Positions 46,964-56,223 of a stretch of 64,000 bases of DNA are shown here, piece by piece. The first letter of the stretch is position 1, and every line of letters starts with the position of its first letter. The stretch is from positions 24,071-88,070 of the forward strand of contig CAIVDC010000073.1 in NCBI GenBank assembly GCA_903904605.1. The letters are read 5' to 3'. A program made the translations under genes and the position numbers. The notes under the pieces were generated by a model. That model did not search any database. It was given only the letters and a program-made list of their open reading frames with translations, and was not told the origin of the DNA. The DNA is from an uncultured Sterolibacterium sp. GTDB taxonomy: Bacteria; Pseudomonadota; Gammaproteobacteria; Burkholderiales; Rhodocyclaceae.

Positions 46964-47624
46964 GGTGGCCGATGCGGCGAGTCAGGAGATGGAAGGCGCC
47001 GATGGCCGAGAAGGAAATGCCGACCAGAAGTGCCGACATCGCCGCCACTCCGCTCTCGTCGAAGGCCTGCATCCGGTCGTAGATGGAAATTGCCACGGTG
47101 CGGGTCTGCTCGGAAATGTTGCCGCCGACCATCAGGACGACGCCGAATTCTCCGAGCGTATGGGCAAAGGTCAGCACGATAGCGGAAAGGAGGCCAGGCC
47201 AGGCCAGCGGCAGTTCGACCCGCCACAAGGTGCGCCATGAGGACAGGCCGCAGCACCAGGCCGCCTCTCTCGCCGCCCGCGGGATGCCGCCGAAGGCTCG
47301 CTGGATCGGTTGCACCGCGAAGGGCAGGTTGAAAATCAGGGAAGCCAGCAGGAGGCCGTCGAAACTGAACACCAGGGTGCGTCCGGTCAATGCCGCGTAG
47401 GCCCGGCCTATGGGCGCATGGCTGGCAAAGGCGGTCAGCAGGTAGTAGCCCAGCACCGTCGGCGGCAGCACCAGCGGCAGCGCTACCAGCGCTTCCAGCA
47501 GGCCCTTGCCGGCAAAGCGCGACCAGGCCAGGGGACGCGCCAGGAGCACCGCCAGCGGTACGAGGAGCAAGGTTGTCAGGACGGCCAGCTTGAGCGAGAG
47601 TAGTAGTGCGGCCCAGTCCATCAT
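46953..47624 (-). CDS. modB: molybdate ABC transporter, permease
   Basis: 223 residues with about five membrane segments. LVALPLVLPPTVLGYYLL and the EAA-loop region IPRAAREAAWCCGLSSWRT are typical of ModB. FAHTLGEFGVVLMVGGNI is the conserved stretch near the pore. The ATG at 47624 overlaps the modA stop (ATGA); the longer upstream frame lies inside modA and is ignored. Confidence 0.93.
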   Translation of the reverse strand: MMDWAALLLSLKLAVLTTLLLVPLAVLLARPLAWSRFAGKGLLEALVALPLVLPPTVLGYYLLTAFASHAPIGRAYAALTGRTLVFSFDGLLLASLIFNLPFAVQPIQRAFGGIPRAAREAAWCCGLSSWRTLWRVELPLAWPGLLSAIVLTFAHTLGEFGVVLMVGGNISEQTRTVAISIYDRMQAFDESGVAAMSALLVGISFSAIGAFHLLTRRIGHHEG

Positions 47625-48409
47625 TGCGCCGTGGCGAAGCCGTAGCGGGCAAGAGTAGCCCGTGCTTCCGGTTGTTGCAGGTAGGCGTAGAACGCCCTCG
47701 CGGCCGCTCCCGCACCCTTGAGCAACACCATGCGCTGCCGGAGCGGAGCGTGCCAGGATTCCGGCAAGGTGATGAAGGCACCCTTGGCGACCATCGCCGG
47801 GACGCGTGCCAAAGAGAGCGGCAGGATTCCGGCCTGGGCGTTCCCCGTGGCGACGAACTGGGCTGCCTGGGCGGCGTTCTCGCCTTGCACCAGTTTCTTC
47901 TCGACCTGAGCCCAAATGCCGGCGTGGTTCAAGGCTTCGCGCGCGGCACGGCCATAGGGCGCGTGCTCGGGGTTGGCGATGGCGAGGTGTTTCAGGCGGC
48001 CATCGAGTGCGGCGCGGCCAAGATCGGCGAGATCGCTGTCTGCCTTGATCGGCGAGCCATTGGGTATGAACAGGGCGATCCGCCCCGTCGCATAGAGTTT
48101 GCCGCGGTCGGCACTGCGGCCGGCGGCAAAAACCTTATCCACGTAACTCTCGTCGGCGGAGAAGAACAGCTCGAAAGGCGCACCTTGAATAATCTGCTGG
48201 GAGAACACACCGGAAGAGCCAAACGACAGGCGCAGGCGGTGTCCGCTGGCGCGCTCGAAGGCTTCGGCGATTTCCGGCAGGGCAAACTGCAGATCGGCCG
48301 CCGCCGCGATTGCTGCTGTTGGTTCGGCGGCCCGCCCCGCCGGCATGACGAGGCAGCCTAAGAGGAAACTCAGGCACAGCAAAATTTCTTTTGCTGGCCT
48401 GATCGTCAA
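47621..48409 (-). CDS. modA: molybdate ABC transporter, periplasmic binding protein
   Basis: 262 residues with a signal peptide (cleavage near GRAAEP). ModA-type features are AAAADLQFALPEIAEAFE, LSFGSSGVFSQQIIQGAPF and LFFSADESYVDKV, with Ser residues of the oxyanion pocket. Binds molybdate, possibly also tungstate. The ATG overlaps the ccmI stop (ATGA), so molybdate uptake is translationally coupled to cytochrome c maturation here. Confidence 0.92.
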   Translation of the reverse strand: MTIRPAKEILLCLSFLLGCLVMPAGRAAEPTAAIAAAADLQFALPEIAEAFERASGHRLRLSFGSSGVFSQQIIQGAPFELFFSADESYVDKVFAAGRSADRGKLYATGRIALFIPNGSPIKADSDLADLGRAALDGRLKHLAIANPEHAPYGRAAREALNHAGIWAQVEKKLVQGENAAQAAQFVATGNAQAGILPLSLARVPAMVAKGAFITLPESWHAPLRQRMVLLKGAGAAARAFYAYLQQPEARATLARYGFATAQ

Positions 48410-49623
48410 GGGACGGACCGTTCGATGATGACCACCAAGCCTTTGGCGCCGGGTTTCACCGCGGCGGATTCCCCGATCAGGTCGCCGCTTTGCGGCGTCG
48501 CATTGCCGGACTTCGAAATGCGCGCTTCGATCTTGACCTGGCTGGCGCCGGAGAGCTTCATGTCGGGATTGATGGCCATCGAGTCGTCGAGGACGAATGA
48601 CAGCGGCAGATCCTGCGCACGGGCACGCAGCACGGCAAGCGGAATTCTCGGGCCGTCGACGGCGCGGGCGAACACGAACAGGGTATCGGCAGGCTGCATC
48701 TTTGCCGCCAACGCCGGCGCCAGGGTCACCCGTCCGCTCACCGTTTTGCCGGAGACGGCCCTTTCCGCGACCTTCGCGGCGGGCTTGGCGCCGCTTTTTT
48801 CGCGGGTCTCGGCAATGGCGGCGGCAATGGATTTGGCGTCGTCGGAGTCCGGCGGAAGAAGTTGCCTCAGCTTTTCCCAGTAGCTGATCGCCTCGGTGAA
48901 GTCCTTGCGGTCGTATGCGGCGGTGCCGGCGAGGGCCAATGCCATGGTGTTGACCGGATCGAGCTGGAGCGCCTTGTTCACCAGTTCCAGCGGCTTGCCT
49001 TCGAGATTGCCGCCGGCTTTCACGGCCAGAACGTCTGCATATTCCGTCAGCAAGCCGGGGTCGTTGTTGATGGCGACGCCGATGCGCACAAAAGCTTTTT
49101 CCGCGTCGTCGAAGCGGCGCATCGCCTTATAGGAGCGCGCCAACATGGCCCAACCCTGGATATCGTCAGGATTCTTCTCGAGCCGTGCTGCGAGGGTGGC
49201 AACCATCTGCTCGATCTGGGCCGGGGTGACCTCGTGGCCGGCCTGCGCCGCCGACTGCTGGATGGCCGCCGGATTGCCGAGCCAGGCATAAAAGGCGACT
49301 GCGGCCACGGGAAGCGAGAGGCCAAGGGCGATGGCGCTGCGCCATGCCGGACGCGCAGGAGCCGGTGCGACGTCGGCAACAGCCGCATCCTGAATCATGC
49401 GACGCTGCAGTTCGGCATTGGCCTGGGCGAAATCGGCCGCGGCCAGGCTGCCCGAAGCGCGGTCGCGCTCCAACTCGTTCAGTTGGTCGCTGTAGATGGC
49501 GGTATTCAGGGCTTGGCGCGAGGTGCTGGGTGGGCTGGCGCGACGCCGCACGAGCGGGCGCAGAAGGAGGGCCAATGCAACCAGACAGAGCGCTGCGGAG
49601 GCGGCCAGAAAGCTTATGTTCAT
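48406..49623 (-). CDS. ccmI: cytochrome c maturation protein CcmI
   Basis: 405 residues. Two membrane helices (about 3-22 and 95-115) flank a short cytoplasmic loop, followed by a TPR domain (about 140-270: WAMLARSYKAMRRFDDAEKAF, AYDRKDFTEAISYWEKL) and a C-terminal beta-rich periplasmic domain. CcmI binds apocytochrome c C-termini and presents them to the CcmF/H haem lyase. It overlaps ccmH and modA by 4 bp each. Confidence 0.92.
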   Translation of the reverse strand: MNISFLAASAALCLVALALLLRPLVRRRASPPSTSRQALNTAIYSDQLNELERDRASGSLAAADFAQANAELQRRMIQDAAVADVAPAPARPAWRSAIALGLSLPVAAVAFYAWLGNPAAIQQSAAQAGHEVTPAQIEQMVATLAARLEKNPDDIQGWAMLARSYKAMRRFDDAEKAFVRIGVAINNDPGLLTEYADVLAVKAGGNLEGKPLELVNKALQLDPVNTMALALAGTAAYDRKDFTEAISYWEKLRQLLPPDSDDAKSIAAAIAETREKSGAKPAAKVAERAVSGKTVSGRVTLAPALAAKMQPADTLFVFARAVDGPRIPLAVLRARAQDLPLSFVLDDSMAINPDMKLSGASQVKIEARISKSGNATPQSGDLIGESAAVKPGAKGLVVIIERSVP

Positions 49624-50129
49624 CGTTTGGCCTCGACTTGTTTTAACAGGGCGTCTGCCCGTTGCTGCTCCTGGGCGGAGAGCGCACCTTCCACACCTTC
49701 CGCCCCCTGATCGAGGCGGGCTCCGCGCCGGCGCAGATAATTGACCAGCACGAGAATGGCTGCCGCCAGGAACAGGAAGGGGCCGAACCAGAGGAGGTAG
49801 GTCGTTGCCTTCATCGGCGGGCGGTAGAGCACGAAGTCGCCATAACGGTTCACCATGAAGGCCTTGATCTCGCTATCGCTCTTGCCTTCCTTGATCATGG
49901 TGCGGATCTCGCGTCGCAAGTCCTGCGCCAGTTCGGCGTGGGAACCGGACAGCGACTCGTTCTGGCAGACCAGGCAGCGCATCTCGTCGGAGATCGCCAC
50001 CATGCGCTTTTCCACTACCTCGTCCTCGGCCAGCGGAGCTGCCTCCTTGGCCAGGCTCAGCGTAGCGATGAGGAGGAGCAGGAAGAGAGCCAATATTTGC
50101 CTGATGCCAAAGGGACTCGCCTTGTTCAT
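49620..50129 (-). CDS. ccmH: cytochrome c maturation protein CcmH
   Basis: 169 residues: signal peptide or anchor, then the redox motif MRCLVCQNESLSGSHAELAQ (C-x2-C), YGDFVLYRPPMKATTYLLW and a C-terminal membrane helix (FGPFLFLAAAILVLVNYL). CcmH reduces apocytochrome cysteines before haem ligation. Short form without the fused CcmI part, which is encoded separately downstream. Confidence 0.95.
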   Translation of the reverse strand: MNKASPFGIRQILALFLLLLIATLSLAKEAAPLAEDEVVEKRMVAISDEMRCLVCQNESLSGSHAELAQDLRREIRTMIKEGKSDSEIKAFMVNRYGDFVLYRPPMKATTYLLWFGPFLFLAAAILVLVNYLRRRGARLDQGAEGVEGALSAQEQQRADALLKQVEAKR

Positions 50130-50731
50130 GATTTCTCCAGTTCCTTTACCAGCGGCAGGATCTTCTTCTCCAGGGATTCCTGGGTCACCGGGCCGATACG
50201 CTTGTAACGGATGATGCCGGCCTTGTCGATGACATAGGTCTCGGGCACGCCATAGACTCCGTAGTCGATGCCGACGCGGCCCGTGATGTCCATCGCCGTG
50301 AGCACATAGGGATTGCCGTGCTGGCTGAGCCAGGCTTCGGCGCGTCTACGGCCGAGAGCCAGTTCGGCGGCGTTTGACTCTGGAGTCTCGACGTCCGGCT
50401 CCTTGAATCCGCCGTCGCCGCGGACTTCCTTGTAGTTGAGTCCGTAGATCGGCACCGCCCCGGTTTTTGACAGGGAGAGCAGCACCGGGTGCTCCTCGCG
50501 GCAGGAAACGCACCAGGAGGACCAGACATTGAGTAGCCAGACCTTGCCCTTCATTTGTTCCGGAGAAAAGTCGGCGGCATTGCTATCGACCTGCTTGAGC
50601 AGGAATGCCGGGGCCGGCTTGCCGATCAGGGGCGAGGGCACCTCGTGAGGGTCGTATCCCGGCTTCAGTCCCCAGGCGAGGAAGCCCAGCAACACCACGA
50701 ACAGGAAGAGCGGAATCATGAAGCGTTTCAT
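50126..50731 (-). CDS. ccmG: thiol:disulfide interchange protein CcmG/DsbE
   Basis: 201 residues. N-terminal membrane anchor (about 4-22), then a thioredoxin-like domain with VWLLNVWSSWCVSCREEHP (C-x2-C) and YGVYGVPETYVID (cis-Pro). Between YGLNYKEVRG and AEAWLSQHGNPY there is an insertion of about 25 residues relative to typical CcmG, where this spacing is short. The ATG at 50731 overlaps the ccmF stop; the longer upstream frame is inside ccmF. Confidence 0.93.
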   Translation of the reverse strand: MKRFMIPLFLFVVLLGFLAWGLKPGYDPHEVPSPLIGKPAPAFLLKQVDSNAADFSPEQMKGKVWLLNVWSSWCVSCREEHPVLLSLSKTGAVPIYGLNYKEVRGDGGFKEPDVETPESNAAELALGRRRAEAWLSQHGNPYVLTAMDITGRVGIDYGVYGVPETYVIDKAGIIRYKRIGPVTQESLEKKILPLVKELEKS

Positions 50732-52668
50732 GCTGCTACTCCTTTCACCTTGAGGCGGTAGCGCCGGTCGGTTACGGCAATCAACCCGCCCAGGGCCATC
50801 AACAGACAGCCGCCCCAGATCCAGTCGACGAAGGGCTTGTGATGGACGCGCACGCTCCAGGCGCCGCTGCCATCTTTTTCTCCCACGGGTTCGCCCAGGG
50901 AGACATAGACATCGCGGAAGAACCCGGTGTCGATCGCCGCCTCGGTCATCGGCATCTCCGAGGAGAAATACTTGCGTTTTTCGGGGTTCAATGAGCGCAG
51001 CAAGCGGCCGTCCTTGGACAGTTCGAGTTCGCCGACCACGGCACTGTAATTCGGCCCCGTCCTGTTCGTGATGCCCACCAGGCGGACGCTGTAGCCGCCC
51101 ACCAAGACCGTGTCGCCCGGCGCCATGCGCACGTCCTTCTCCGACTCGTAGCCCTTGACCAAGGTCACGCCGATGACAAAGACGGCAACGCCGATATGGG
51201 CCAGATGCATGCCCCAGAAGGCGCGCGGAGGCTTTCCGCCGGCGCTGTTCTTCAAGCGGTTCCTGATGTCGGTCACGGTCGCTGCGGCGACCCAGACGGC
51301 GAGCAGCACTCCAAGGCCGATGAGCGGCTTCCAACTGCCCAGGGCGAAGGGCAGGATAATGCCGGCGGCGAGCGCAACGCCTGCCGCCACCCGCAGGCGG
51401 CGCGCCAGATCAATCACGCTGGCCTCTTTCCAGCGCGCCGAGGGGCCCAGTCCGATGAGGAACAGGAGCGGCACCATCAGCGGCACGAACACCGTTTCGA
51501 AGTAGGGCGGCCCGACCGAGATCTTGCCCAGAGCCAGTGCGTCGATGATCAGCGGATAGAGCGTGCCCAGGAGTACCGAGCCGGCAGCCACCGCCAGCAG
51601 TACGTTGTTCATCAGAAGCAGTGTTTCCCTCGACATCAGCGCAAAACGTCCGCCCAGACCTACCTTGGGGGCGCGCCAGGCGAACAGGAACAGCGAACTG
51701 CCGATCACCACGCCGAGGAAGGTCAGGATGAATATGCCGCGGCGGGGATCGGTGGCGAAGGCGTGGACCGAGGTCAGGACGCCGGAGCGCACCAGGAAGG
51801 TTCCGAGCAGGCTGAGCGAGAAGGCACCGATGGCCAGGAGCACCGTCCAGTTCTTGAAGGCGCCGCGCTTCTCGGTCACTGCCAGCGAGTGCATCAAGGC
51901 CGTACCGAGCAGCCAGGGCATGAAGGAGGCGTTCTCGACCGGATCCCAGAACCACCAGCCGCCCCAGCCCAGTTCGTAATAGGCCCAGCCGCTGCCCAGG
52001 CCTACGCCCAGCGTCAGAAAGATCCATGCGGTGGTGGTCCATGGCCTGGACCAGCGCGCCCAGGCGGCGTCGAGCTGCCCCGAGAGCAGGGCAGCGATGG
52101 CGAAGGCGAAAGCCACCGAAAAGCCGACATAACCCATGTAGAGCATGGGCGGATGGATCACCAGGCCGGGATCCTGCAGCAGCGGGTTCAGGTCGCGGCC
52201 ATCGGCGGCGGCCGGCAGCAAGCGCTCGAAGGGGCTGGAGGTCATCAGGATGAACAACAGGAAACCGAAGGAGACCAGTCCCAGCACGCCCAGCACGCGC
52301 GCCACCATGGCCTCGGGCAGGGCGCGCGAGAGCAGCGACACCGCCAGCGTCCATGAGGAGAGCATCAGCATCCAGAGCAGCAGGGAACCTTCATGCCCGC
52401 CCCAGACTGCCGCGACACGATAGACCGTCGGCAGTTGCGAATTGGAATGCTCGGCGACGTAGAGCACCGAGAAATCGTTGGTGACGAAGGCGTAGGTGAG
52501 GCAGCCGAAGGCGGTGGCGATCAGCAACCACTGTGCCTGGGCGGCGGAGCGCCCGATTGCCATCCAGGAGGAGTCGCCCCTGTGGGCGCCGACCAGCGGC
52601 AGCACGCCGAGCACGGCGGCGACCGCGAGGGCGAGGACTAGAGCGAAAAGGCCGAGTTCTGGGATCAT
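50728..52668 (-). CDS. ccmF: haem lyase subunit CcmF
   Basis: 646 residues, normal length, with about 14-15 membrane segments. The haem-handling WWD motif is present as [18 protein letters not shown], with the flanking periplasmic His regions ([25 protein letters not shown]). Together with CcmH and CcmI it attaches haem to apocytochromes in the periplasm. It overlaps ccmE and ccmG by 4 bp each. Confidence 0.97.
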   Translation of the reverse strand: MIPELGLFALVLALAVAAVLGVLPLVGAHRGDSSWMAIGRSAAQAQWLLIATAFGCLTYAFVTNDFSVLYVAEHSNSQLPTVYRVAAVWGGHEGSLLLWMLMLSSWTLAVSLLSRALPEAMVARVLGVLGLVSFGFLLFILMTSSPFERLLPAAADGRDLNPLLQDPGLVIHPPMLYMGYVGFSVAFAFAIAALLSGQLDAAWARWSRPWTTTAWIFLTLGVGLGSGWAYYELGWGGWWFWDPVENASFMPWLLGTALMHSLAVTEKRGAFKNWTVLLAIGAFSLSLLGTFLVRSGVLTSVHAFATDPRRGIFILTFLGVVIGSSLFLFAWRAPKVGLGGRFALMSRETLLLMNNVLLAVAAGSVLLGTLYPLIIDALALGKISVGPPYFETVFVPLMVPLLFLIGLGPSARWKEASVIDLARRLRVAAGVALAAGIILPFALGSWKPLIGLGVLLAVWVAAATVTDIRNRLKNSAGGKPPRAFWGMHLAHIGVAVFVIGVTLVKGYESEKDVRMAPGDTVLVGGYSVRLVGITNRTGPNYSAVVGELELSKDGRLLRSLNPEKRKYFSSEMPMTEAAIDTGFFRDVYVSLGEPVGEKDGSGAWSVRVHHKPFVDWIWGGCLLMALGGLIAVTDRRYRLKVKGVAA

Positions 52669-53111
52669 AGTGTTTTCTTTAGGGTTTTGTTCGTCTTCTG
52701 GGCTTCGTCGATGGCCTGCTTGGCTTCCGGCGGCATGTAGTTCTCGTCGTGCTTGGCCAGCACTTCGCTGGCGACGAACTCGCCGTTGGCCGCCAGCCTG
52801 CCCTGAGCCACCACTCCCTTTCCTTCCTTGAAAAGATCGGGAAGGATGCCGGTGAAGGCGACCGGTATGTCCTTCGCCGTGTCGGTGACGACGAAATGTA
52901 TGGTCATCGCGTTTCTTTGCACCGTACCGGTCTTGACCAGTCCGCCGATGCGGAAGGCGCGGTCCTTCGGCGCTTCCCCGGCCGTCACCTGGGTTGGCGT
53001 GTAGAACAGGGCGATGTTGCTGTTCAGTGCTCCCAGCACGAAATAGGCGGCGACACCGAGCGAGGCCAGGCCGCCGACGATGAGGGCGATGCGCTTATGG
53101 CGGGATTTCAT
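52665..53111 (-). CDS. ccmE: haem chaperone CcmE
   Basis: 148 residues. One N-terminal membrane helix, then an OB-fold. The haem-binding His lies in [13 protein letters not shown], and [21 protein letters not shown] is the conserved OB segment. CcmE carries haem from CcmC to CcmF. Overlaps ccmD and ccmF. Confidence 0.97.
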   Translation of the reverse strand: MKSRHKRIALIVGGLASLGVAAYFVLGALNSNIALFYTPTQVTAGEAPKDRAFRIGGLVKTGTVQRNAMTIHFVVTDTAKDIPVAFTGILPDLFKEGKGVVAQGRLAANGEFVASEVLAKHDENYMPPEAKQAIDEAQKTNKTLKKTL

Positions 53112-53287
53112 TGTGACCTTTCCTTTGCGGACAATTCTCTCTGCAAACTGCGCAAGACTTCGCTTCGACGCTTCTTCAGCAACATAGGTTCAATCAACAG
53201 CGCCAATGCCGTGACACCGAAGCTGCCCCAGACGTAGAAGGCGTAGCCGCCCATGGCGAAGAATTCCGCGGGACTGTTCCAGGTCAT
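53108..53287 (-). CDS. ccmD: haem exporter protein CcmD
   Basis: 59 residues: [20 protein letters not shown], one membrane helix, then a basic cytoplasmic tail. CcmD releases holo-CcmE from CcmABC. The ATG at 53287 overlaps the ccmC stop (ATGA). Confidence 0.93.
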   Translation of the reverse strand: MTWNSPAEFFAMGGYAFYVWGSFGVTALALLIEPMLLKKRRSEVLRSLQRELSAKERSQ

Positions 53288-54027
53288 GGCTGTACCTCCC
53301 TGAGGTTTGCAACCCATTCCGAATGTCGTTCGCGCTCGAGCATGATGGCGCGAACGCGCATCAAGGCCACGGCCACCGAATACATCCAGAAGCACAGCGC
53401 CATCATGAGCATGCCCAGGAGCATGGTCTTGGCCATCGAAGGCGCCTGGGTCAGCGATACCGAAGCGCCCTGGTGCAGGGTGTTCCACCACTTCACCGAA
53501 AAGTAGATGATGGGCACATTGACCACGCCGACCAGGGCCAGGATGGCGCCCGCCTTGTCGGCCCGCCGCGGTTCGTCGATCGCCGCCTGCAGGGCGATGA
53601 AGCCGAGGTAGAGGAAGAACAGGATCAGTTCGGACGTGAGCCGGGCATCCCACACCCACCAGGTACCCCACATCGGCTTGCCCCACAGCGCGCCGGTCCA
53701 CAGCGACAGGAACGCGAACATCGCGCCGGTGGGGGCGAGCGCCGTTGCCATCATCGAAGACAACCGCGTGTTGAAGGAAAGACCGATGCCGGCCCAGAAG
53801 GCCATGACGAGGTAGAGGAACATCGACATCCAGGAAGCGCCCACGTGGATGAATATGATGCGGTAGCCTTCGCCCTGCTGGGCGTCCGTCGGCGCGACGA
53901 AGAAGCCCAGCCACAGACCCGCGGCGCCGAAGATGACCGCGAGCAGCGAGAACCAGGGAATCATCTTCCCGGCCAGCGGATAGAAATATTGCGGCGATGC
54001 GTACTTCCAGGTGATCACGCTCATCAT
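53284..54027 (-). CDS. ccmC: haem exporter protein CcmC
   Basis: 247 residues with six membrane segments. The WWD motif is WGTWWVWDARLTSELILFFL (first 20 shown), with conserved His in the flanking loops (FIHVGASWMSM, WWNTLHQGAS). CcmC loads haem onto CcmE. Adjacent to ccmB with no gap. Confidence 0.97.
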   Translation of the reverse strand: MMSVITWKYASPQYFYPLAGKMIPWFSLLAVIFGAAGLWLGFFVAPTDAQQGEGYRIIFIHVGASWMSMFLYLVMAFWAGIGLSFNTRLSSMMATALAPTGAMFAFLSLWTGALWGKPMWGTWWVWDARLTSELILFFLYLGFIALQAAIDEPRRADKAGAILALVGVVNVPIIYFSVKWWNTLHQGASVSLTQAPSMAKTMLLGMLMMALCFWMYSVAVALMRVRAIMLERERHSEWVANLREVQP

Positions 54028-54702
54028 TTATTCCAATGCAATTTTCAGGGCCGCCGTGGTCGCCCAGGGCGCGAAGAATACGGCCAGCGTCAGGAGTGCC
54101 GCCAGCAGCGACAGATGCCCGGCGGCACCGAGTCCGGAGATGTCTGCCTCGACTGCGCCGGCGCCGAAGATCAGCGCCGGAATGTACAGGGGCAGCGTGA
54201 GCAGTGAAACCAGCACGCCGCCTCCGCGAACGCCCAGGGTCAGCGCCGCACCGATCGCGCCGATCAAGGACAGGAGCGGCGTTCCGAGCAGGAGCGAAAT
54301 CACCAGCACCAAGAGGGCACGCGGCGAGAGGTCATACTGCAGGCCCAGGAGCGGCGCGATCAGGACCAGCGGCAGGCCGGCCACCAGCCAGTGCGCGAGG
54401 ATCTTGCCCGAGACGAGCAGGCCCAGCGGCACGGGCGAGAGCGCCATCTGTTCCAGCGTGCCGTCGGCGTGGTCGTTGGCGAACAGCCGGTTCAGGGACA
54501 GCATCGCCGCCAGCAGCGCCGCCACCCAGAGCACGCCGGGTGCGATCTTGCGCAGCAGATCCATCTCGGAGCCTATGCCGAGCGGAAACAGGCTGGCGAC
54601 GATGACGAAAAAAAACAGCGAGGTCAGCACTTCGCTCTTCCGTCGCAATGCCACCAACAGGTCGCGCCGCACCACCGCCGAGAGCACGCCGAATGCATTC
54701 AT
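54028..54702 (-). CDS. ccmB: haem exporter permease CcmB
   Basis: 224 residues, six membrane segments. Typical stretches are DLLVALRRKSEVLTSLFFF, GVLWVAALLAAMLSLNRLF and DHADGTLEQMALSP. It forms an ABC complex with CcmA that drives release of haem-loaded CcmE. Its ATG shares one base with the ccmA stop (TGATG). Confidence 0.96.
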   Translation of the reverse strand: MNAFGVLSAVVRRDLLVALRRKSEVLTSLFFFVIVASLFPLGIGSEMDLLRKIAPGVLWVAALLAAMLSLNRLFANDHADGTLEQMALSPVPLGLLVSGKILAHWLVAGLPLVLIAPLLGLQYDLSPRALLVLVISLLLGTPLLSLIGAIGAALTLGVRGGGVLVSLLTLPLYIPALIFGAGAVEADISGLGAAGHLSLLAALLTLAVFFAPWATTAALKIALE

Positions 54703-55319
54703 CAGGCCGCCAGACGCAAGGTCTGCATCGTGCTTCCTTCAATCAGGACTTCCTGGTGGCTGGTCAGTATCGCCATGCCGCCTGCCGCCAGATGGCCGGC
54801 CAGAGTCGCGGCGAGCCAGGCCACCGCGGCGACGTCGAGCGCCACGAAGGGTTCATCGAGTATCCACAAGGGCGACTCGGACCACAACAGGCGTGCCAGC
54901 GCCACGCGCCGCTTTTGACCCTGCGACAGGAAACGCGCCGGCAATTCCTCACGCCCGGCGAGCCCGACGCTGCCGAGCAGGGCGTCGGCCCTGCCGGCAT
55001 CGAGGTTGATGCCGGCCATCGCTGCGCCGGTGCACAGATTTTCTCTTGCCGTCAGTTCTTCCTTCAAGGCGTTATGGTGACCGAGGTAAGTTACCGCCTT
55101 GCGGTATTCGTCGCCGAGGCGGCCTATGGCCGAACCCTGCCAGCGGATTTCGCCGGCCTCGGCCGGCGAGAGGCCGACCAGGATGCGCAGGAGGCTGGTC
55201 TTGCCCGAGCCGTTTTCGCCGGTAAGATATATCCAGGCGCCGGGCTCCAGTGTGAAACCCAGTCCCGAGAACAGGCGGCGGTCGCCGCGAACACAGGCGA
55301 GATCGGTGGCAGTGAGCAT
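54702..55319 (-). CDS. ccmA: haem exporter ATP-binding protein CcmA
   Basis: 205 residues. Walker A TGENGSGKTSLLR, signature FLSQGQKRRVALARLL, Walker B LWILDEPFVALD. Start chosen at MLTATDLACVRGDR, the normal CcmA N-terminus. First gene of the ccmABCDEFGHI-modABC unit, with a TATAAT element about 50 bp upstream. Confidence 0.95.
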   Translation of the reverse strand: MLTATDLACVRGDRRLFSGLGFTLEPGAWIYLTGENGSGKTSLLRILVGLSPAEAGEIRWQGSAIGRLGDEYRKAVTYLGHHNALKEELTARENLCTGAAMAGINLDAGRADALLGSVGLAGREELPARFLSQGQKRRVALARLLWSESPLWILDEPFVALDVAAVAWLAATLAGHLAAGGMAILTSHQEVLIEGSTMQTLRLAA

Positions 55320-55367
55320 GGTTGCGTAGAAGTTGCATCGGCAGCGGCGCAGCGCTGCGAGTGTCCG

Positions 55368-55373
55368 ATTATA
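55368..55373 (-). promoter_or_regulatory. -10 element of the ccm operon promoter
   Basis: A perfect TATAAT on the minus strand about 50 bp before the ccmA start. The best -35 at 17 bp spacing (TTCGTG) is poor, so an activator may be needed. The rest of this 340-bp gap (55374-55611) shows no gene. Confidence 0.5.
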
Positions 55374-55611
55374 CCGGGTTGCGGACTTCACACGAAGCCA
55401 CGATTGCCGCGACTAAGCCATTCCTGCAATGTGGGCATTGCGAGGGTCGCCGTTCGTGTTCGAGAAATTCCGTGCTGTTCTTCGCCCAGACCCCTGACTC
55501 GCCAAGGCTGGGATCTTGACGGCGAAACGAGGAGCGGAAGACGTGGAACCCCTTCATCGAAATACGGAGCCCCAATTGCCGGGGTGTGCCTGGGCACCTG
55601 TGTGGCGGTTC

Positions 55612-55652
55612 CCGATGCTGCCGGCCGCAATGGCCGTGGCCGGCAGCATCGG
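55612..55652 (-). terminator. strong hairpin after the cytochrome c5 gene
   Basis: CCGATGCTGCCGGCC (55612-55626) and GGCCGGCAGCATCGG (55638-55652) form a perfect 15-bp stem around an 11-nt loop, 7 bp beyond the stop codon of the minus-strand cytochrome gene. No T-run follows, so it may terminate weakly or protect the mRNA 3' end. Confidence 0.65.
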
Positions 55653-55659
55653 AAGATGC

Positions 55660-55968
55660 TTACTGGGATTGCTTGATGATGTACGCGTTGGCAGCCTTGA
55701 TGTCGTCGGCGGTCAGAGCGGAATGGCCGCCCTTGGCCGGCATCTTGCCCTTGCCCTTGAGCGCCGCTTCATCGAGCGCGGCTTCGCCGCCCTTGATCAG
55801 GGGGGCCCAGGCGGCCTTGTCGCCGATCTTGGGTGCGCCCATCATGCCCTTGTTGTGGCAGGTGCCGCAGTTCTTGTCGAAGATTTCCTTGCCGTCAGCG
55901 GCGGCGGCGATCTGGGCGGCGCCGGAGAGTACGGCCAAAGCGGTAACAACGATCATTGCGTGTTTCAT
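55660..55968 (-). CDS. cytochrome c5-like monohaem protein
   Basis: 102 residues with a signal peptide (cleavage near AAAADG). Haem motif CGTCH at about residues 34-38; the Met ligand is in GKMPAKGG, the cytochrome c5 pattern. AAGGAG lies 7 nt upstream of the ATG. A soluble periplasmic electron carrier. Two CGCATCAA direct repeats stand upstream. Confidence 0.92.
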   Translation of the reverse strand: MKHAMIVVTALAVLSGAAQIAAAADGKEIFDKNCGTCHNKGMMGAPKIGDKAAWAPLIKGGEAALDEAALKGKGKMPAKGGHSALTADDIKAANAYIIKQSQ

Positions 55969-56026
55969 TTACGTCTCCTTACAGGTTAACAAATATCCCC
56001 CGCGAAAACCTCGGCTTTGTTGTCGC

Positions 56027-56054
56027 CGCATCAAGAGGGCCTATGTCGCATCAA
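56027..56054. promoter_or_regulatory. direct repeat upstream of cytochrome c5
   Basis: CGCATCAA occurs at 56027-56034 and 56047-56054, exactly 20 bp apart (two helical turns), between the cytochrome c5 and hemG starts. The spacing suits binding of a dimeric regulator to one DNA face. The regulator is unknown. Confidence 0.35.
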
Positions 56055-56223
56055 ACAAGCCTGCCGCAGCGGGCAAGCCGTCCGTATCCAATAACGCAGT
56101 TGCCGGCGAATAGTTACAGTCTATCGCCATTCTGAATCGCAATTGACTCGGCGCTTTGGGTGCCTCATTATTACCCGAAATCCTGGAATCCAAAAGCGTC
56201 GCCGTCAATTTCCCGTCCATACC

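Noticed and set aside
51196..52356. 386-residue plus-strand frame opposite ccmF
   Set aside because: Charged, repetitive composition expected from the antisense of a hydrophobic protein.
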